From assembly GCF_028858725.1 (NCBI RefSeq), contig NC_084759.1, forward strand, positions 88,217,389-88,281,388: a DNA stretch of 64,000 nt, given 5' to 3'. Position numbers and translations under genes: made by a program. How positions within the stretch are numbered: the stretch's first letter is position 1; every line of letters begins with the position of its first letter. Below the pieces are notes generated by a model, which saw nothing but the letters and a program-made list of their open reading frames with translations, was not told the origin of the DNA and did not search any database. Below are positions 53,001-64,000 of the stretch, one piece after another. This stretch comes from Colius striatus (taxonomy: Eukaryota; Chordata; Aves; Coliiformes; Coliidae).

Positions 53001-53289
53001 AGGGGGAATTAAGCAGAACTTGCTACCACATGTCCTTGCCTTCATGTGTGTACCATGCAACTTTCCCATTAGATAATACGGAACTGCAAGTAGTCGCTGC
53101 TTCAGGTGGCAGCTTGTGGAAAGTATGGTGTGAGGAGTTGTTGAGCAGTAGACAAGCAGCTCCTGTTAATACACAGGATAGAAATGACCCTGTAGGCACC
53201 AAAGGGCTGGCCCAAGGCAGCTGCTCAGCTGCTGGTATAAGCACCATGAGCCTGAACCATCCCAGAGCTTGCCAGCTGTGCACGCCCAC
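50018..53289. other. Intergenic DNA, no supported feature
   Basis: No gene, RNA gene or clear repeat recognised. Open frames are short and low in protein-like character. Confidence 0.6.
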
Positions 53290-53567
53290 ACTGTTACCCT
53301 AAAAGCTGGTCAAGGAAAACTCCCCAAGACTCAATTTTGGAGTTCTAGAAAGCAGGAATTCTTTTATTGCAGCACTGGATGCATGGGAAATCATTCCACC
53401 GAACGTGCATAGCAAGGGACAAAACCACACTCATTATATACATAAAGAAAGTGAATATTCCTAAAAATATAATGCATATGCTAGTGCATTGTGAAACTGC
53501 CTCCATGTAAGGGCAAGGGTATCTGGTGGTCTTTTTGAGGTAGACTTTAACTCAGTTGGCCCATACA
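53290..53567 (-). mobile_element. Probable LTR fragment (minus strand)
   Basis: Reverse-complemented, the stretch reads CAGTGCTGCAATAAAAGAAT, then TCCTGCTTTCTAGAACTCCA and AAATTGAGTC, the poly(A)-signal and U5 arrangement seen in avian ERVL-like LTRs. A possible LTR start (TGTATGGGCC on the minus strand) lies near 53567. I could not find a target-site duplication, and the 5' part is not recognisable, so the extent is approximate. Confidence 0.5.
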
Positions 53568-55714
53568 TGATCACATCTCACAAGCTGGCAATTTCTGCTT
53601 TTGTCACTCAGCAGAACCAGGATGCTCAGTACTGACTGAGCACCTGAATTGCCTTTTAGCACACAGACTTACTTGTCTTGTTTGTGACTAACTACACAAA
53701 GGGGTCTGTTCTTCCTGCAGACTTTGCTCATCAGGTCTGTAGAAGTTTACACAAAGGGAAGTCTGCTCCTTCCATTCTTTGTACCTTTGGTATCACCACT
53801 ACTGGCACCTTTGGACCAGCTTCTGTAGGGAGGGCAGATGGGCTGGTGTGGGCACTGCCAGTGTTGACTTTCCCTGTCTGCTGGTGGGACGTGTGAGCAT
53901 CAGCTGCCTGCTCAGCCACACACCAGGTGAAAGTGGTGATGCAGCAAAACATGCTGAGCCCAGGGCTGCTTGAAAGCAGAAGCAAGAACAGGGTTCCCGG
54001 TAGACATACACAGGTGATGCAGCCCCTCTTCAGACTTTACCAGCTGTGGTGGTTCAGCTCTGAAATGAGGTGTCTGAGCGTGGCCAGACAGTTTTATAAA
54101 AAAACCCCAAACTGTGACAGTGGCCAAGAGTCACAGCGCAAATGTGGGAGACGTAAATTCAAGTTCCTCTTCAGGTTAGTTAATACTGACCTGAGCCCAG
54201 CTTCCCTTTCCCTCACCCTAAGGCAGCTGTGAGTATTGTGGGGAGTCAGCTGGTAACTCCAATGATGTTTTTCAGCAATGCATCCATGCACATATAGTGC
54301 AATGGGAAGCAGGAACTTGTTTCCCAGGTGAGTGCCCAGCCCCTCACTGCAGAGCAGCCCACACTCTTCCTCTCTTGCTGGAAATGTTAGTGTGTGATTA
54401 GCATGAATGAGGCATGAAACCACATCTGCAGGATGGGCTGAGACAGACCCTGTGAGCTGATGGGTCTGGACATCATTGGCCTGGACATCATTGGCCTGGA
54501 CAGCCTTGGAGAAGGCCTCTGTCCTGCCCTTGCACCAGGCAGTGGGAGGATTTGACCTTGATGGAGCTAAGCTCCATCTCCACTCTTTCTCCCTTTTGTG
54601 TGGGGTCTGCGTGACGATGTCTAACTGGGCCAGCAGCAGAGATTTGGGCTGACAGATGAATACACCAGCTTGTGGTTTGCTGTGCACTGCATCTGCTTTG
54701 GTCTCCTTACCCTAGAGTGTGCTGTTCCCTTTCAGAAGATGCTCCTGCTGCATCTGCAGGCTCACAGGCCTCCGCTCCTGCTGTAGGGCTTAGCCAATCA
54801 TGAAGCAGCTGGGCTGGGGCTCCAAATCTGGCGCCCTCCTTGACCTTCTCCTCTTTCTGCTGCTTCATTGGCTTCACGTCCTTACCTTCTCTCTGGGTAA
54901 CTGGCCTTTTTTTGTTGCTCTTTCTTGCTAAGTGCTGCTGCTGGCTGCTGTGTCTCGTCCTGCCATGGACCAGGTGGTGAAGAGTCCTGCAGAATCCCTC
55001 CTGCAGGTAGCTGAGGTGACTGCCAGGCTGCCTCACGAGGTCTCGGGCTGGCTTTGGGTATCGTCACGTGCCCAGCACTGTCCATGCTCTCAGTTCATGG
55101 ACACATGTCTGACAGGAAACCATTTCCACTCAAGCTGCCACTGCCATGGCACCGTCTGTGCCTGCACTGCTGTTGAGACACATCTCGGGATGAGAGGGGA
55201 AACTCCAGTTGCTGTGAAGCTGCTGTAGGGCTGCAGCATTCCACACGGAACCCCAGGCCAGCATGGTGAGCGTAAAGCTTGTCAACGGACTGTTCCTTGG
55301 TCCGTCAGTTCTTGACAGGAAAGCTCATTGAGGTTTGGACAGCTTTAAGTATACCCAGCAGAACAAACCCAGACACTTGGCAGAGGCTTATGAGGAGAAT
55401 TAAGGGCCAAAACTTGTCTTTGAGGTGAGACGTGTCTATTTTTGAAGGGCAAGAGCCATTTTGACAGCCTGGGGGCACTGTCGCTGTTGGCAGCCCTCCT
55501 TGTTGAGGATACATGAGAAGGACTATGGCAGAGGGCACCACAGCCCCCTTACCAATTCTCTTTCCAAGGGGTTTGATCTTCTCTGGCTCGGGTGGGAGCT
55601 GCAGAAGGCACCCCAATGAGGGCACAGCACAGCATCCTGAGAGGGCTGGGTGATTGTGTGTTATAAATTGGATTTTTCCTTTAAGCAAGGAGCCAAGCAT
55701 CTTGAGAAACAGGC
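53568..55714. other. Intergenic DNA between two LTR-like pieces
   Basis: No supported gene. Minus-strand open frames of 197 residues (54094-54687) and 109 residues (54707-55036) lack any domain I recognise, and I see no gag, protease, polymerase or envelope signature. The flanking LTR-like pieces are in opposite orientations, so this is not the inside of one provirus. Confidence 0.55.
54466..54502 (+). repeat. 15-bp unit CTGGACATCATTGGC in tandem
   Basis: Two exact copies (54466-54480 and 54481-54495) followed by a partial third, CTGGACA. On the minus strand it gives the repeated peptide QANDV in a chance open frame. Confidence 0.9.
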
Positions 55715-56300
55715 TGTGGTGGTTAGAAGAAGGGGTTAAATGCTAAGGCTGGAGTAACGCTGCTTAGGTTGGGATGACCATAAACCATTAGCTTAATTGT
55801 GTGAACCTGACTACTCTGTATCCTTTAAGAGGGACCTGAGACTGATAAGGAGGGAACCTCCTGCCTCAAAAGGCCCAAAGGCTGGATGGCTGCCTAATGA
55901 GTGTGAGGTCAGCAAACATCTGCAGTAACTGGGGGAAAGGTAGAGGTGGCAGGAGGAGATTGGGAGCACCGACTCACAGCCCACCTGCCCAACTCATACC
56001 CCAGCCCCAAAAGAAGAGGGCAGAGGAAATGAACTGTGCATGCACACTCATCCACATGCCAGGCGAAGCACTGCTAACCAATCACTAAGTAGAATAGCAA
56101 TATGTATGCATTAGAATATAGAATATGCTAATGTGCTGTGTACAAAACCAGTATGATAGGTACTGTTGGGGTGTGTTAGCTTTGTGGATTACTCCCTAGC
56201 ACCTGTATCTGTGCAAATATGCAATAAAACACCTCTGCTTTGTGTGTGTATATTGCCATCTTGAACACTGGGTAAATGACCTTACTTTTGGGCCAACACA
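55715..56300 (+). mobile_element. Probable solo LTR (plus strand)
   Basis: Begins TGTGGTGGTTAGAAGAAGG, a start typical of avian retroviral LTRs. It continues about 510 bases to GCAATAAAACACCTCTGC, a poly(A) signal, followed by a GT-rich stretch (TTTGTGTGTGTATATTGCC) like the R/U5 region. A plausible end is the CA near 56298. A clear target-site duplication is missing, so the right end is uncertain. No retroviral genes adjoin it. Confidence 0.6.
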
Positions 56301-59300
56301 AGCAGGCTGTGATGAAATCAAAACCCCCATCTGCAGAAGAAGAGTTGTCCTCTCCTCCCAACGAGGGAAAGGCTCTTAACTCCAAGCTCTCAAAGTCCTG
56401 GTTGATCCCAATGCTTCTGTATCTCCATAAAGCAGCAACATCAGGTGTCCACTATGTGCTATGTCAGGTGGTGGTGTGGGCTGTACGGAAGTTGCAAACC
56501 TCAGTGTGGCTACACTGGCCCATCTGGACCTCTTGAAGCTCAGCAGTCCCTGCCATGAAGGACTCCTCCTCCCCACCCCAACCCGCACTGCCCAGAGCTG
56601 CGTGTGCAGCAACTAGGCGACCACACAACACAGCCTGGGCCTCGCAAGGCAGAGCTGACAATAGGAGCCCCAGCAAGAAACATCTGAGGCAGCTGCTTCA
56701 AAGGTCACCTCAGCCACTACATGCACAGGAAAAGCTCAGATGTGAGGCACAGCTGCTGCTGTGGGGAGAGGGGAAGTATGCACTGAGCTGTGGCTGCTGT
56801 AACAGCACAGGAAACGAAAGCCCGGTGCATGCAGAGGAGCTCCGCCACCCCCTCTCTCAACTAGTCCCACAAATGCAAGCAGCTCTTAAGACAGAAGAAT
56901 ACAGGAGTGAAGGTGTTTAGCCACCACAGTTAGGCAAGTGGCTCTCCTTTTTGCTGCTCTGAGGAAGACAGCGTTCAGCTGGAAGCACCCTGACATAGTG
57001 ATGCTTGGGATCCAGATAACCTGGTGTCTAATGGTGTGGCCAGCCTTTGAAAATAATGGGAAAACTTTAACCTGCAGCAAAATCACTTGCAGGAAACGGT
57101 CCCCAGTGATAATTTAGAAATCATATCCGCGTGAATCAGAGGTAGGAGTTACATTCAGATCCACCATCACATGAAATGCCGCCAGCCACAAAGAAAAAGG
57201 GTTATTAGAACCACACTTGCATCAAGTCTGCACAGGCATGTCCTGCAGGTGGGCTTATCCTCACTGCTAGCTCATCAAGCTGTGCCAAGGCTAATGTCTC
57301 CAACACATACTGTTGAAGCAGGGCAGACTCTTCCAGTCAGGGATGAATTCTTCAAATTCTTCTGTTGGAAGATCAGATATAACCATCTATTTATTTAGGG
57401 ATTTTTTTCTTCAGTGGCAGCATAGCTCCACTGCTTTCTGGGCTTGGCTCCACCACTGTGTTGACCTCTGGGTTCTCTGAGTTCCCAGAGATGAAAAAGG
57501 TCAGGACAGGTCATGAGGAAGAGCCCTTAGGGGCAAAAAGAAATTAGCTGTAGGAAGGCTTTTAACTGCTGAGTCTGCTTTCAGCCTCGTAGCCACAGCA
57601 GCTTCCCAGCACTGATTTTCTGCAGTGTGCTCAACTCTCAGCATTAACCAGCCATGAGTCAAGCTCTGAAAAATGTTGAAGTGTGGTTTAAAGACCAAGT
57701 TTGTTTCTTTTAGGAATACAAGATGGTCTCCTTTAAGTACCCTCTAGTATCTACATTTTTTTACCTAAGAAGACAAGAAACTTCTGTCACTAGGCCTCAT
57801 TTTCATGCACTTTCAGGTCCAAGGGTTATCAGGAAATGAATTTGGAGTTGCAAGGTCTGGCACTAGTTCACAGGAATCACTGAGTGGTGAGCTTGGAGCT
57901 CTTGCAGTGCTGAGATGCTCTCCTGTCTGTAGCAGGAGGCTTCCCTCGAAACTTTGACCTCAGTGTGTCTCCCACTCCTAGCCTCCTCCCATGCATACGC
58001 TTAGATGTTCATATCTTCTCTGTGCTGTGTCTGGGAGGTGTGTGACACTCCTGCCCTTAGATGATGCACAGAAATATACTGCTGTAAGCCTTGGAGCTGC
58101 TGGTCAGGCAGGGGCTCCAGGTGTGCCTGGAGGTGAGCCTCCAGGTTAGCTGGTGAGGCTAAGTAGAAGGGCTTATGATTGAGCAGGACATGGGCTGTTT
58201 CAGCCATTCCTACCTGTAGCCACAGTGAAAAAGGCCAGAGTGGAGCTGGGCTCAATCACCAGACCAACTGCAGCCACTGAGATATCTATGTGGGATGCTG
58301 ATGGCAGAGCTGCTGCCCAGAAGCTCATGCAGGAGCTAATAATATCTGTGCTGGTCTCCTGTGAGGCTGCCTGTGGCAGTAGCTTTCTGAGAAGTGTTTC
58401 CTGCCAGCAGCCTTCCTCCAGCTTCTGCTGGAGCCTGCTTCAGCAGCATTGCTAACAATATCAAAGCTGCTCATTTTGCAACGAGCACCTAGTGCAACCA
58501 TCTCCCTACCCCAAAAAGTGAATGCTGAGCTGCATGGAGCTCTCAGTTTAACAAGCCCACTCCCCCACAACCTACCAGCCCTCACCCACCCATAATACAA
58601 TAGCAGAAATTTCCAATGCCTTCCTTCGGAGATGTGTTTTGCCAGGTCCCACAAGCTGCCCTTTTTGGGGAGGTGTCTCTGAAGACCACAAAAGCACTTT
58701 CTGAGGCTCAGTGGTCCCTTATGTCCTGTCATCACGATTCCTCTCTGTGTATGTGAAAGAAGAGCAGTGAAACACAGGACAGCCACAGAGTTTCAGCAGA
58801 AATCTGGTGCCATGGTGCAGACCAGCCCCTCCTGGTTTCTGACAGGCAGATTTAGTGTTGCACTGCAAACCAGGCAGCCAGTCTAGTCCCTGAGGAGCTG
58901 CCAACAGGTCATAGGCCAAATTGTCCCTGAGTCTCACATACCCTCCTAGCTTCACCGCCTCAACTTCTTGTCCATAGCACGTGTGCACCTTGGGGAGAGG
59001 TAAGATTTCTGACACCATTTTTAGGTCTTTGGTAAATGCTGGGGAAAAAGAAGCTGGGAATAGTGCTTCACTCTACTTCAATTTTGTCCATGACCAAAAG
59101 GCCAGTGATGTGCTTCCTGGGATCAGACAGACTGTGATTTCTTGTATTCTCACAGGAGCCAGGACCTTTGGGAGAAACTGCCCCAGGGCTGACAAGCACC
59201 CAGATGGTGCCACTTCTGTCCTCACAAGCTCTCCATTGTCTTCAGCTCTGTGCTGGAGGCTGCAAGGCACCTGTGTTTGGCTTTGCAAATCTCTTCCTTC

Positions 59301-61072
59301 CTCTGTGTGAAGCAGTGTGGGTGCAAAGTGCAGAGGTGCAAAGCTGAGGAGGATGAGGCAGGGGATGGCACAGTGATGAGGTGAAGAAAGGTATCCTTTA
59401 GAAAAAATCTTTATGGGTCACCCCCTTTGCTCCAGCCTACCCCCTCCAGCACCTCCTCCTTACACTCTGTTTAGTCAGACACACATTTGCTGAGCTGCTA
59501 GCCAACTGCCTAAAGACTGAGGGAAAGAAAAAACAAAACAAACCTAATGTAGCTGGGTGCTATAATTTGCAGGAAGAGCTGAGCAGCAGCAGTCTGGTTC
59601 CTAGCGGAATATTTCCTGCAGTATCAAGCATAAATTCATCAGGTATTCAATTTCTTGGAAAATAAAAAAAAGAGGCAGAATAATTCACTTAGAAATAAGA
59701 GACTTGAGCTATTTTTCTCTCTGACGTGGTGAACACAATTACCTAAGGCATGGGAGGCTGAGATAACTCATTCAGCCCTCATTCTCCAAAGAAACCATCA
59801 TCATTCTGTCAGGAAAGGCTTTAAAAACAAATTCACATCCTGAATGCTGAAACATCAGCACATACAGAACCTGTCCTTATGATTTCCATGCACCAGCTGT
59901 GGCATCACAAGCAAAACATACTCGTAGGCTGGACAGGATTTATTATTATCAAGGGCATATACACCACACTCATCTTGTGTTGCTGACCCTTCTCCCAGGG
60001 CTTGTTGTCACCTCCTTGTCCTTCAGGAGCAGTTCTTGGCAAAGCAAATCACACAGGTATCATGTTAGCAGCGTGTGAGCCACCCTAGGACTGGGAAAGT
60101 GCATGGGGGAAGAGAGTCCCAAGCTGTGTCTGTTTAAAAGCTCAATGAAGGGAAACTATAGCCTGTGCTTGTCCCCAAATATAATCTCGTTTAGGCTGCA
60201 CCCTCCACTCCCACTTTCTCTATCATTATGTAATGAGGAGTGGAGTAATGACTTTCAGCAATGCTGTTTGAATGGCAGCGGTCCAGCTCTGGTCTACTTT
60301 GGTTTATTTTTTAATGATGGGGGGAGAGTAGCTTGGCAGAGGGGAGAAAACATCAGTTTGGTTTGTCTGCAATCCCTGTTTTGCTTTGGGAGCTTTAGAG
60401 GACAGACACATTCTTCCATCTCTGCTAATCCTCCTCTGATACAGAGGATTTTCCTGCCATTAAATGATAGCTTGTGAGAAAAAAATGCCAACTTTTCAGA
60501 GACTGACTTGTATGGCTAATGGCAGCCTCACGAGCAGGAGGGAGGACACAGCCACTGCCCAGCTAGGTAAGCAACATATCTAGATGATTTCTGTCGGGAA
60601 TTTTAGTTTTGGCTGTCTGATACTAAGTTGTTAACGCTCCTCAGTGCTAGAACCTACTGCCTGGAGAGACTGACCAGTCTCTTACCATTGACGATCTTTT
60701 CCCACCTCAGATGATAGGAACCTGCCCTTGATGTGGCTGGTGGGAAGAACACGGATGAGCTCGTGAAAAGGTGTAGCACAAAGCTGCAGGATTCCCTGAG
60801 AAGGTCAGTGGTGGAAGGAAGATACTCACCTGGAAGGTGCTAGGGACTTCTTCAGTTTGAAAGCATGTGGGAGAGAAGCTTTTACCTTACTCTTCCTTTC
60901 TAAACATACACCTTATTGTGGGAAAACAATGCAGGGAAATGACAGAGGATGAAACCTGTCTCTGCTCTTCCTGTGTGCTTTTAGATCCCTGAAGTTCACT
61001 TGCCAGACCTGAAATGCCACTAGTGAATATTCAAGGTAATGTTTGCCGTCATTTTTAATGGTGAGTATACAC
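56301..61072. other. Intergenic DNA, possible non-coding elements
   Basis: No supported gene. The stretches around 59570-59830 and 60160-60320 are AT-rich with clustered transcription-factor-like cores and could be conserved enhancers. The remainder is unremarkable. Confidence 0.5.
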
Positions 61073-61755
61073 TTATTCTGCATTATCAGGTAGCAGGTTA
61101 GACAGGTCCTTTGGAAAGGTGCAGGTTAAATACTCAGTTGTTGCAATCATTGCCTCTTTACCTTTTCTAAAGACTCTGCAGCATTTTTTTTGGTCCCTCA
61201 TTTTTCCTTTCAAATACTGAATTCCCGTAGTATTTAAAAGAGCAAAAGAGATCATTCCTGGGTGGATTTTTAAAAATTCTTTAATCTCATGAATATATTT
61301 GGCCTTACTGCAGTATTTTATCCTTTTTCTTAAACATCTCACTTGAGCATCCTCTTTGTCAATGAGTTGGAAGCATCTGTCAGCTCTTGCCTTGTCTGCT
61401 GACACATTGTTAGAAGCAAAGAGCATCTTTTTAAGGGAAGAGGAAGCAGTAAGGAAGGAGAGGTTGGAATGTTTCAGGCTACATTGGTCAGAGGAGACTT
61501 GGCCAACAGAGGACATTTGATGTCCTGTGCTCTGAGTATCGGCTCTCCTGAGGGTTTGGTGGGGTTCAGTTGGAGGATTCTTTTTCTGACTTCTTTTGCA
61601 AGAGAAAGAGGGAGGATTGCCTCAAAGACTTCGATGCCAAAGGGCTCCTCTGACCTCTTATTGCCAGGTGGGTATTTTCCCATTGGGTGGTTCTCAAGTA
61701 CTTGCTTTCCATGTACTGCACAATGCACAAAAATACACTTGTAAATAGAGAACAT
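61073..61755 (-). pseudogene. Unrecognised protein-like frame, apparently frameshifted
   Basis: On the minus strand a 93-residue open frame (61755-61474; includes KRSEEPFGIEVFEAILPLSL and AKEVRKRILQLNP) overlaps a 147-residue frame in another phase (61516-61073; includes ADRCFQLIDKEDAQVRCLRK and YIHEIKEFLKIHPG). Both look more like real protein than the other frames here: mixed charge, and amphipathic helix-like spacing of hydrophobic and charged residues. They could be halves of one old coding unit of about 220 residues split by a frameshift near 61500. A possible splice acceptor (TGCATTGTGCAG) lies just upstream, around 61710-61725. I do not recognise a family. It may be a decayed exon, a retrocopy, or chance. 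Confidence 0.3.
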
Positions 61756-64000
61756 AGAAGTGTGCTGTGAAATGCCACTGGCAGAAGACCCAGAAAACCC
61801 CTTGTGTATAAAGAGAACAGGCTGGATATGACTTGAGTACAGACATTTCCTTAATCAAGTGATTAGAGAACAAGCAGGGAGGGGAAGAAGGGGATTTGAT
61901 TATCGGTGTGCTCATACCTTCGCTGTACACAGCGTACACAGCTGCTGGCGGAGGTCTGCTGCCTGCTCTGAAGACCAGAGATACGACTGAGCTTAGGGTA
62001 GCTGTAGCTAAACATTAAACTTGCTTGGGACAATCTCACATATAGGACAGCCTGTGCACATGTGCCCCTCTGGATGTCATCCTGAATCCACGCAAGACTC
62101 TCATTCCAGCAGCAGCACTTGCATCCATCATTTTTCCAGACAGCCACCTGTGGTCAGACATTTGGGAACAGGCAAATCCTTAATCTGTCTGACCCTCAGT
62201 TTATGTAACCGCCTAACAAAAACAACATATGCCCTTGTTTGCAAGCAATAGCGTGAACTGGTGCAAAGGATAGCAGATGAGGCAGTCCCTGGGCTACTTG
62301 CACTTAGAAGGAGCAATCTGAGGGCCGTGTGTTGTTCCCCATCTTGTCCTCAGACTCCTCACCTGTTATCTAGCCAGGGTCCCTGACTGAAGGGGACTTT
62401 CCTTTAGCTGTGGCTGTTAGATAAGGGCTCAAGAAATAGGAGAAGAGCATGCAAACAAACAAAATGTCAACTTGTCTAAAATCCTTTCCACCTCTCAGAG
62501 TCCTTTACTATCATTTACCCTGTTTTGCTAATTCTTCAGTCATGATAGTGTGACAGGGCTTGGTGTGACCTGAATTTCGATAAAGAGGCCACTGCTACAG
62601 TCTTTCTGGGATGCTTCCTTTCTTTCTAAATCCCTGTTCTATGTGCAATGACCATGTTGGTTCCAACAGAGCCAGGCCGGGCAGCTCCTGGATTGATATC
62701 TTGTGAATGGGGATGTGTCCAGCAATTGGTTTTGCAAGCCTCCTGCATGAGGAAGCCACAGGCAGAGTAAACTCATAGACACAGAACTGTTCATGTTGCC
62801 TTTAAAAAGGATGGAGAAAGGGTAGAGAAAGTGCAGCTGGAACTGTAGTTTTGTCTCTACATTAAAGCTTTAGGGGCTGCAAAAATAAAAGCTTGGCACT
62901 TGCTGAGGGTGATGCTTCCCAGCATATCACCCGTCAAGTCTGTCAATGAAAATGCCCATTGGGAATACAACTGTAGTGGGTAATCGCTGTGCTGCCAGCC
63001 GGAGGGGAGAGGCAGCCCAACTGCTGGGAGCTTCCCTCCACACAGTCAGCAAGGGTGTGGGGAAAAGGCTGTTCCTCGTCTCAGCCCTTGGGGCTACCAG
63101 GCATGCAGCAGCCGTGACATGACCCCAGCAGTGCTGTAATAAAAGCGGCTATTGACAGAGCTGTTGGTATCTCATGTCTTGCTGAAAAAGAGATATAAGC
63201 GTTATGCTTGTGTGGGAGCCAATAAAATGCAGCAGAAAAACCAGTCAGTACCCATACCACCGTTTCCTGCTAGTGACCACATGGAGAGTTTGCTAGTGTG
63301 GCTGCTCATTTTATTGAGCGGCAGGTAGGATGTGCCTGTGAGAGCAGCTGCAAGATGAGCTCTGCCTTCAGTTCTTCCTCCCTAATAAGTTTATTTTGCA
63401 GATGTTTGTTTAACTGGATGTTTGTTCTCCACAAAAATGCTTGTCCGTTGAGGCTGATGCCTCCTGCTCCTTTCATTCTTCTCTGAGCTTCTCTTCAAGA
63501 GCTTTCCCCTCTTTCTTGTTGTACATCTGCCTGCATGGGATTAACTTGAAAAGAAACTACAATAGCCATATACCTCCTGTGTCAGGCTGGTAAAAGTGCA
63601 AAGCTGCTGCTTCCATCAATCATAAAGCACTATGGTGATTGTCTTGAGAATGGACAAACCAGTAAAAACTGTGCTGGAGGTGCAGAGTATCTCATCTATG
63701 ATAAGACCACAAAGAAAGGAGGTGAACAATATCCTTTGACTTTTTTTCCTCATGCTGTTCTACCAGTACACAGTGGGAATGTGTTGTGAAACATAATGCA
63801 TCCTTAAGAACTGATAGTTCCCCTTGCAGTGCTGCACTAGCTCATGGCTCCAGTGGAGAAACATTAGGTTGGATGAACAAAGAAAAGAAAGAAGCAAAAA
63901 GCATGAGTTTGACATGCTCAGGCAGCTAACTGATCTCCCTTTCCCGCTGCTGGATTACACTGCAGTGGTATGCCTCCCCTCTACCCTACCCAGACGTACT
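61756..64000. other. Intergenic DNA to window end
   Basis: No supported gene. The stretch 62880-63250 contains closely spaced HOX/TALE-like cores (AATAAAAGC, CTATTGACAG, CTGTCAATGA) and may be a regulatory element. Nothing else recognised. Confidence 0.5.

Noticed and set aside
54830-54850. TGGCGCCC string that could be a lysine-tRNA primer-binding site
   Set aside because: Only the first eight bases match and no LTR end lies immediately beside it.
54094-55036. 197- and 109-residue minus-strand open frames
   Set aside because: No recognisable domain; the repeated QANDV comes from a 15-bp tandem repeat. No exon structure or retroviral motif.
61474-61755. Similarity of the 61-kb frame to the FAM47 family (X-linked in mammals)
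   Set aside because: Only a vague likeness around EAILPLSLAKEVRKRILQLNP; too weak to name a family without a search.
31433-64000. Search for NYX (leucine-rich repeats) or CASK exons, expected downstream by synteny
   Set aside because: No leucine-rich repeat pattern or CASK-like exon was found in either strand's open frames; they probably lie beyond the window.

Overview
The window looks like a piece of bird nuclear genome. Three things point there: 5'-truncated CR1 LINE copies ending in the avian 8-bp tail unit ATTCTATG (about 38.76-39.31 kb and 49.44-50.02 kb, plus short ends near 42.76 and 5.5 kb), LTR sequence of the type widespread in Neoaves (35.19-35.98 kb), and an intact vertebrate DDX3X gene. 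In mammals the order is USP9X-DDX3X-NYX-CASK on Xp. In birds this block is autosomal (chromosome 1 in chicken), so the gene is probably not sex-linked here.

Layout. (1) 1-12.36 kb: upstream intergenic DNA with no gene I can support. (2) 12.37-14.7 kb: a long GC-rich CpG-island promoter region containing several CGCG elements (TCTCGCGA), a GC box, a clean TATA box at 13035-13042 and long G tracts. (3) 13.07-31.43 kb: DDX3X on the + strand, with 17 coding exons that I joined by hand. The reading frame stays open through all 16 introns and gives a 652-residue DEAD-box RNA helicase. Two introns use GC-AG splice sites (introns 4 and 8), and exon 16 starts at a tandem NAGNAG-type acceptor. The 3' UTR is about 2.46 kb, with four candidate AATAAA signals, two AU-rich nonamer-like sites and one Pumilio-like site. 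(4) 31.43-64 kb: gene-poor DNA with LTR pieces, CR1 copies, short tandem duplications, several AT-rich or homeodomain-motif-rich islands that could be conserved non-coding elements, and one unexplained protein-like reading frame on the minus strand near 61.1-61.75 kb.

The only confident protein-coding gene is DDX3X. Most other open frames are chance frames in intergenic DNA or introns. I found no operon, CRISPR array, tRNA, rRNA or prophage, and no clear new multi-gene system. The observations most worth following up are the pair of GC-AG introns, the CGCG-element cluster beside a TATA box, the NAGNAG acceptor, the exactly repeated 10 x 8-bp CR1 tail, and the minus-strand frame at 61 kb.
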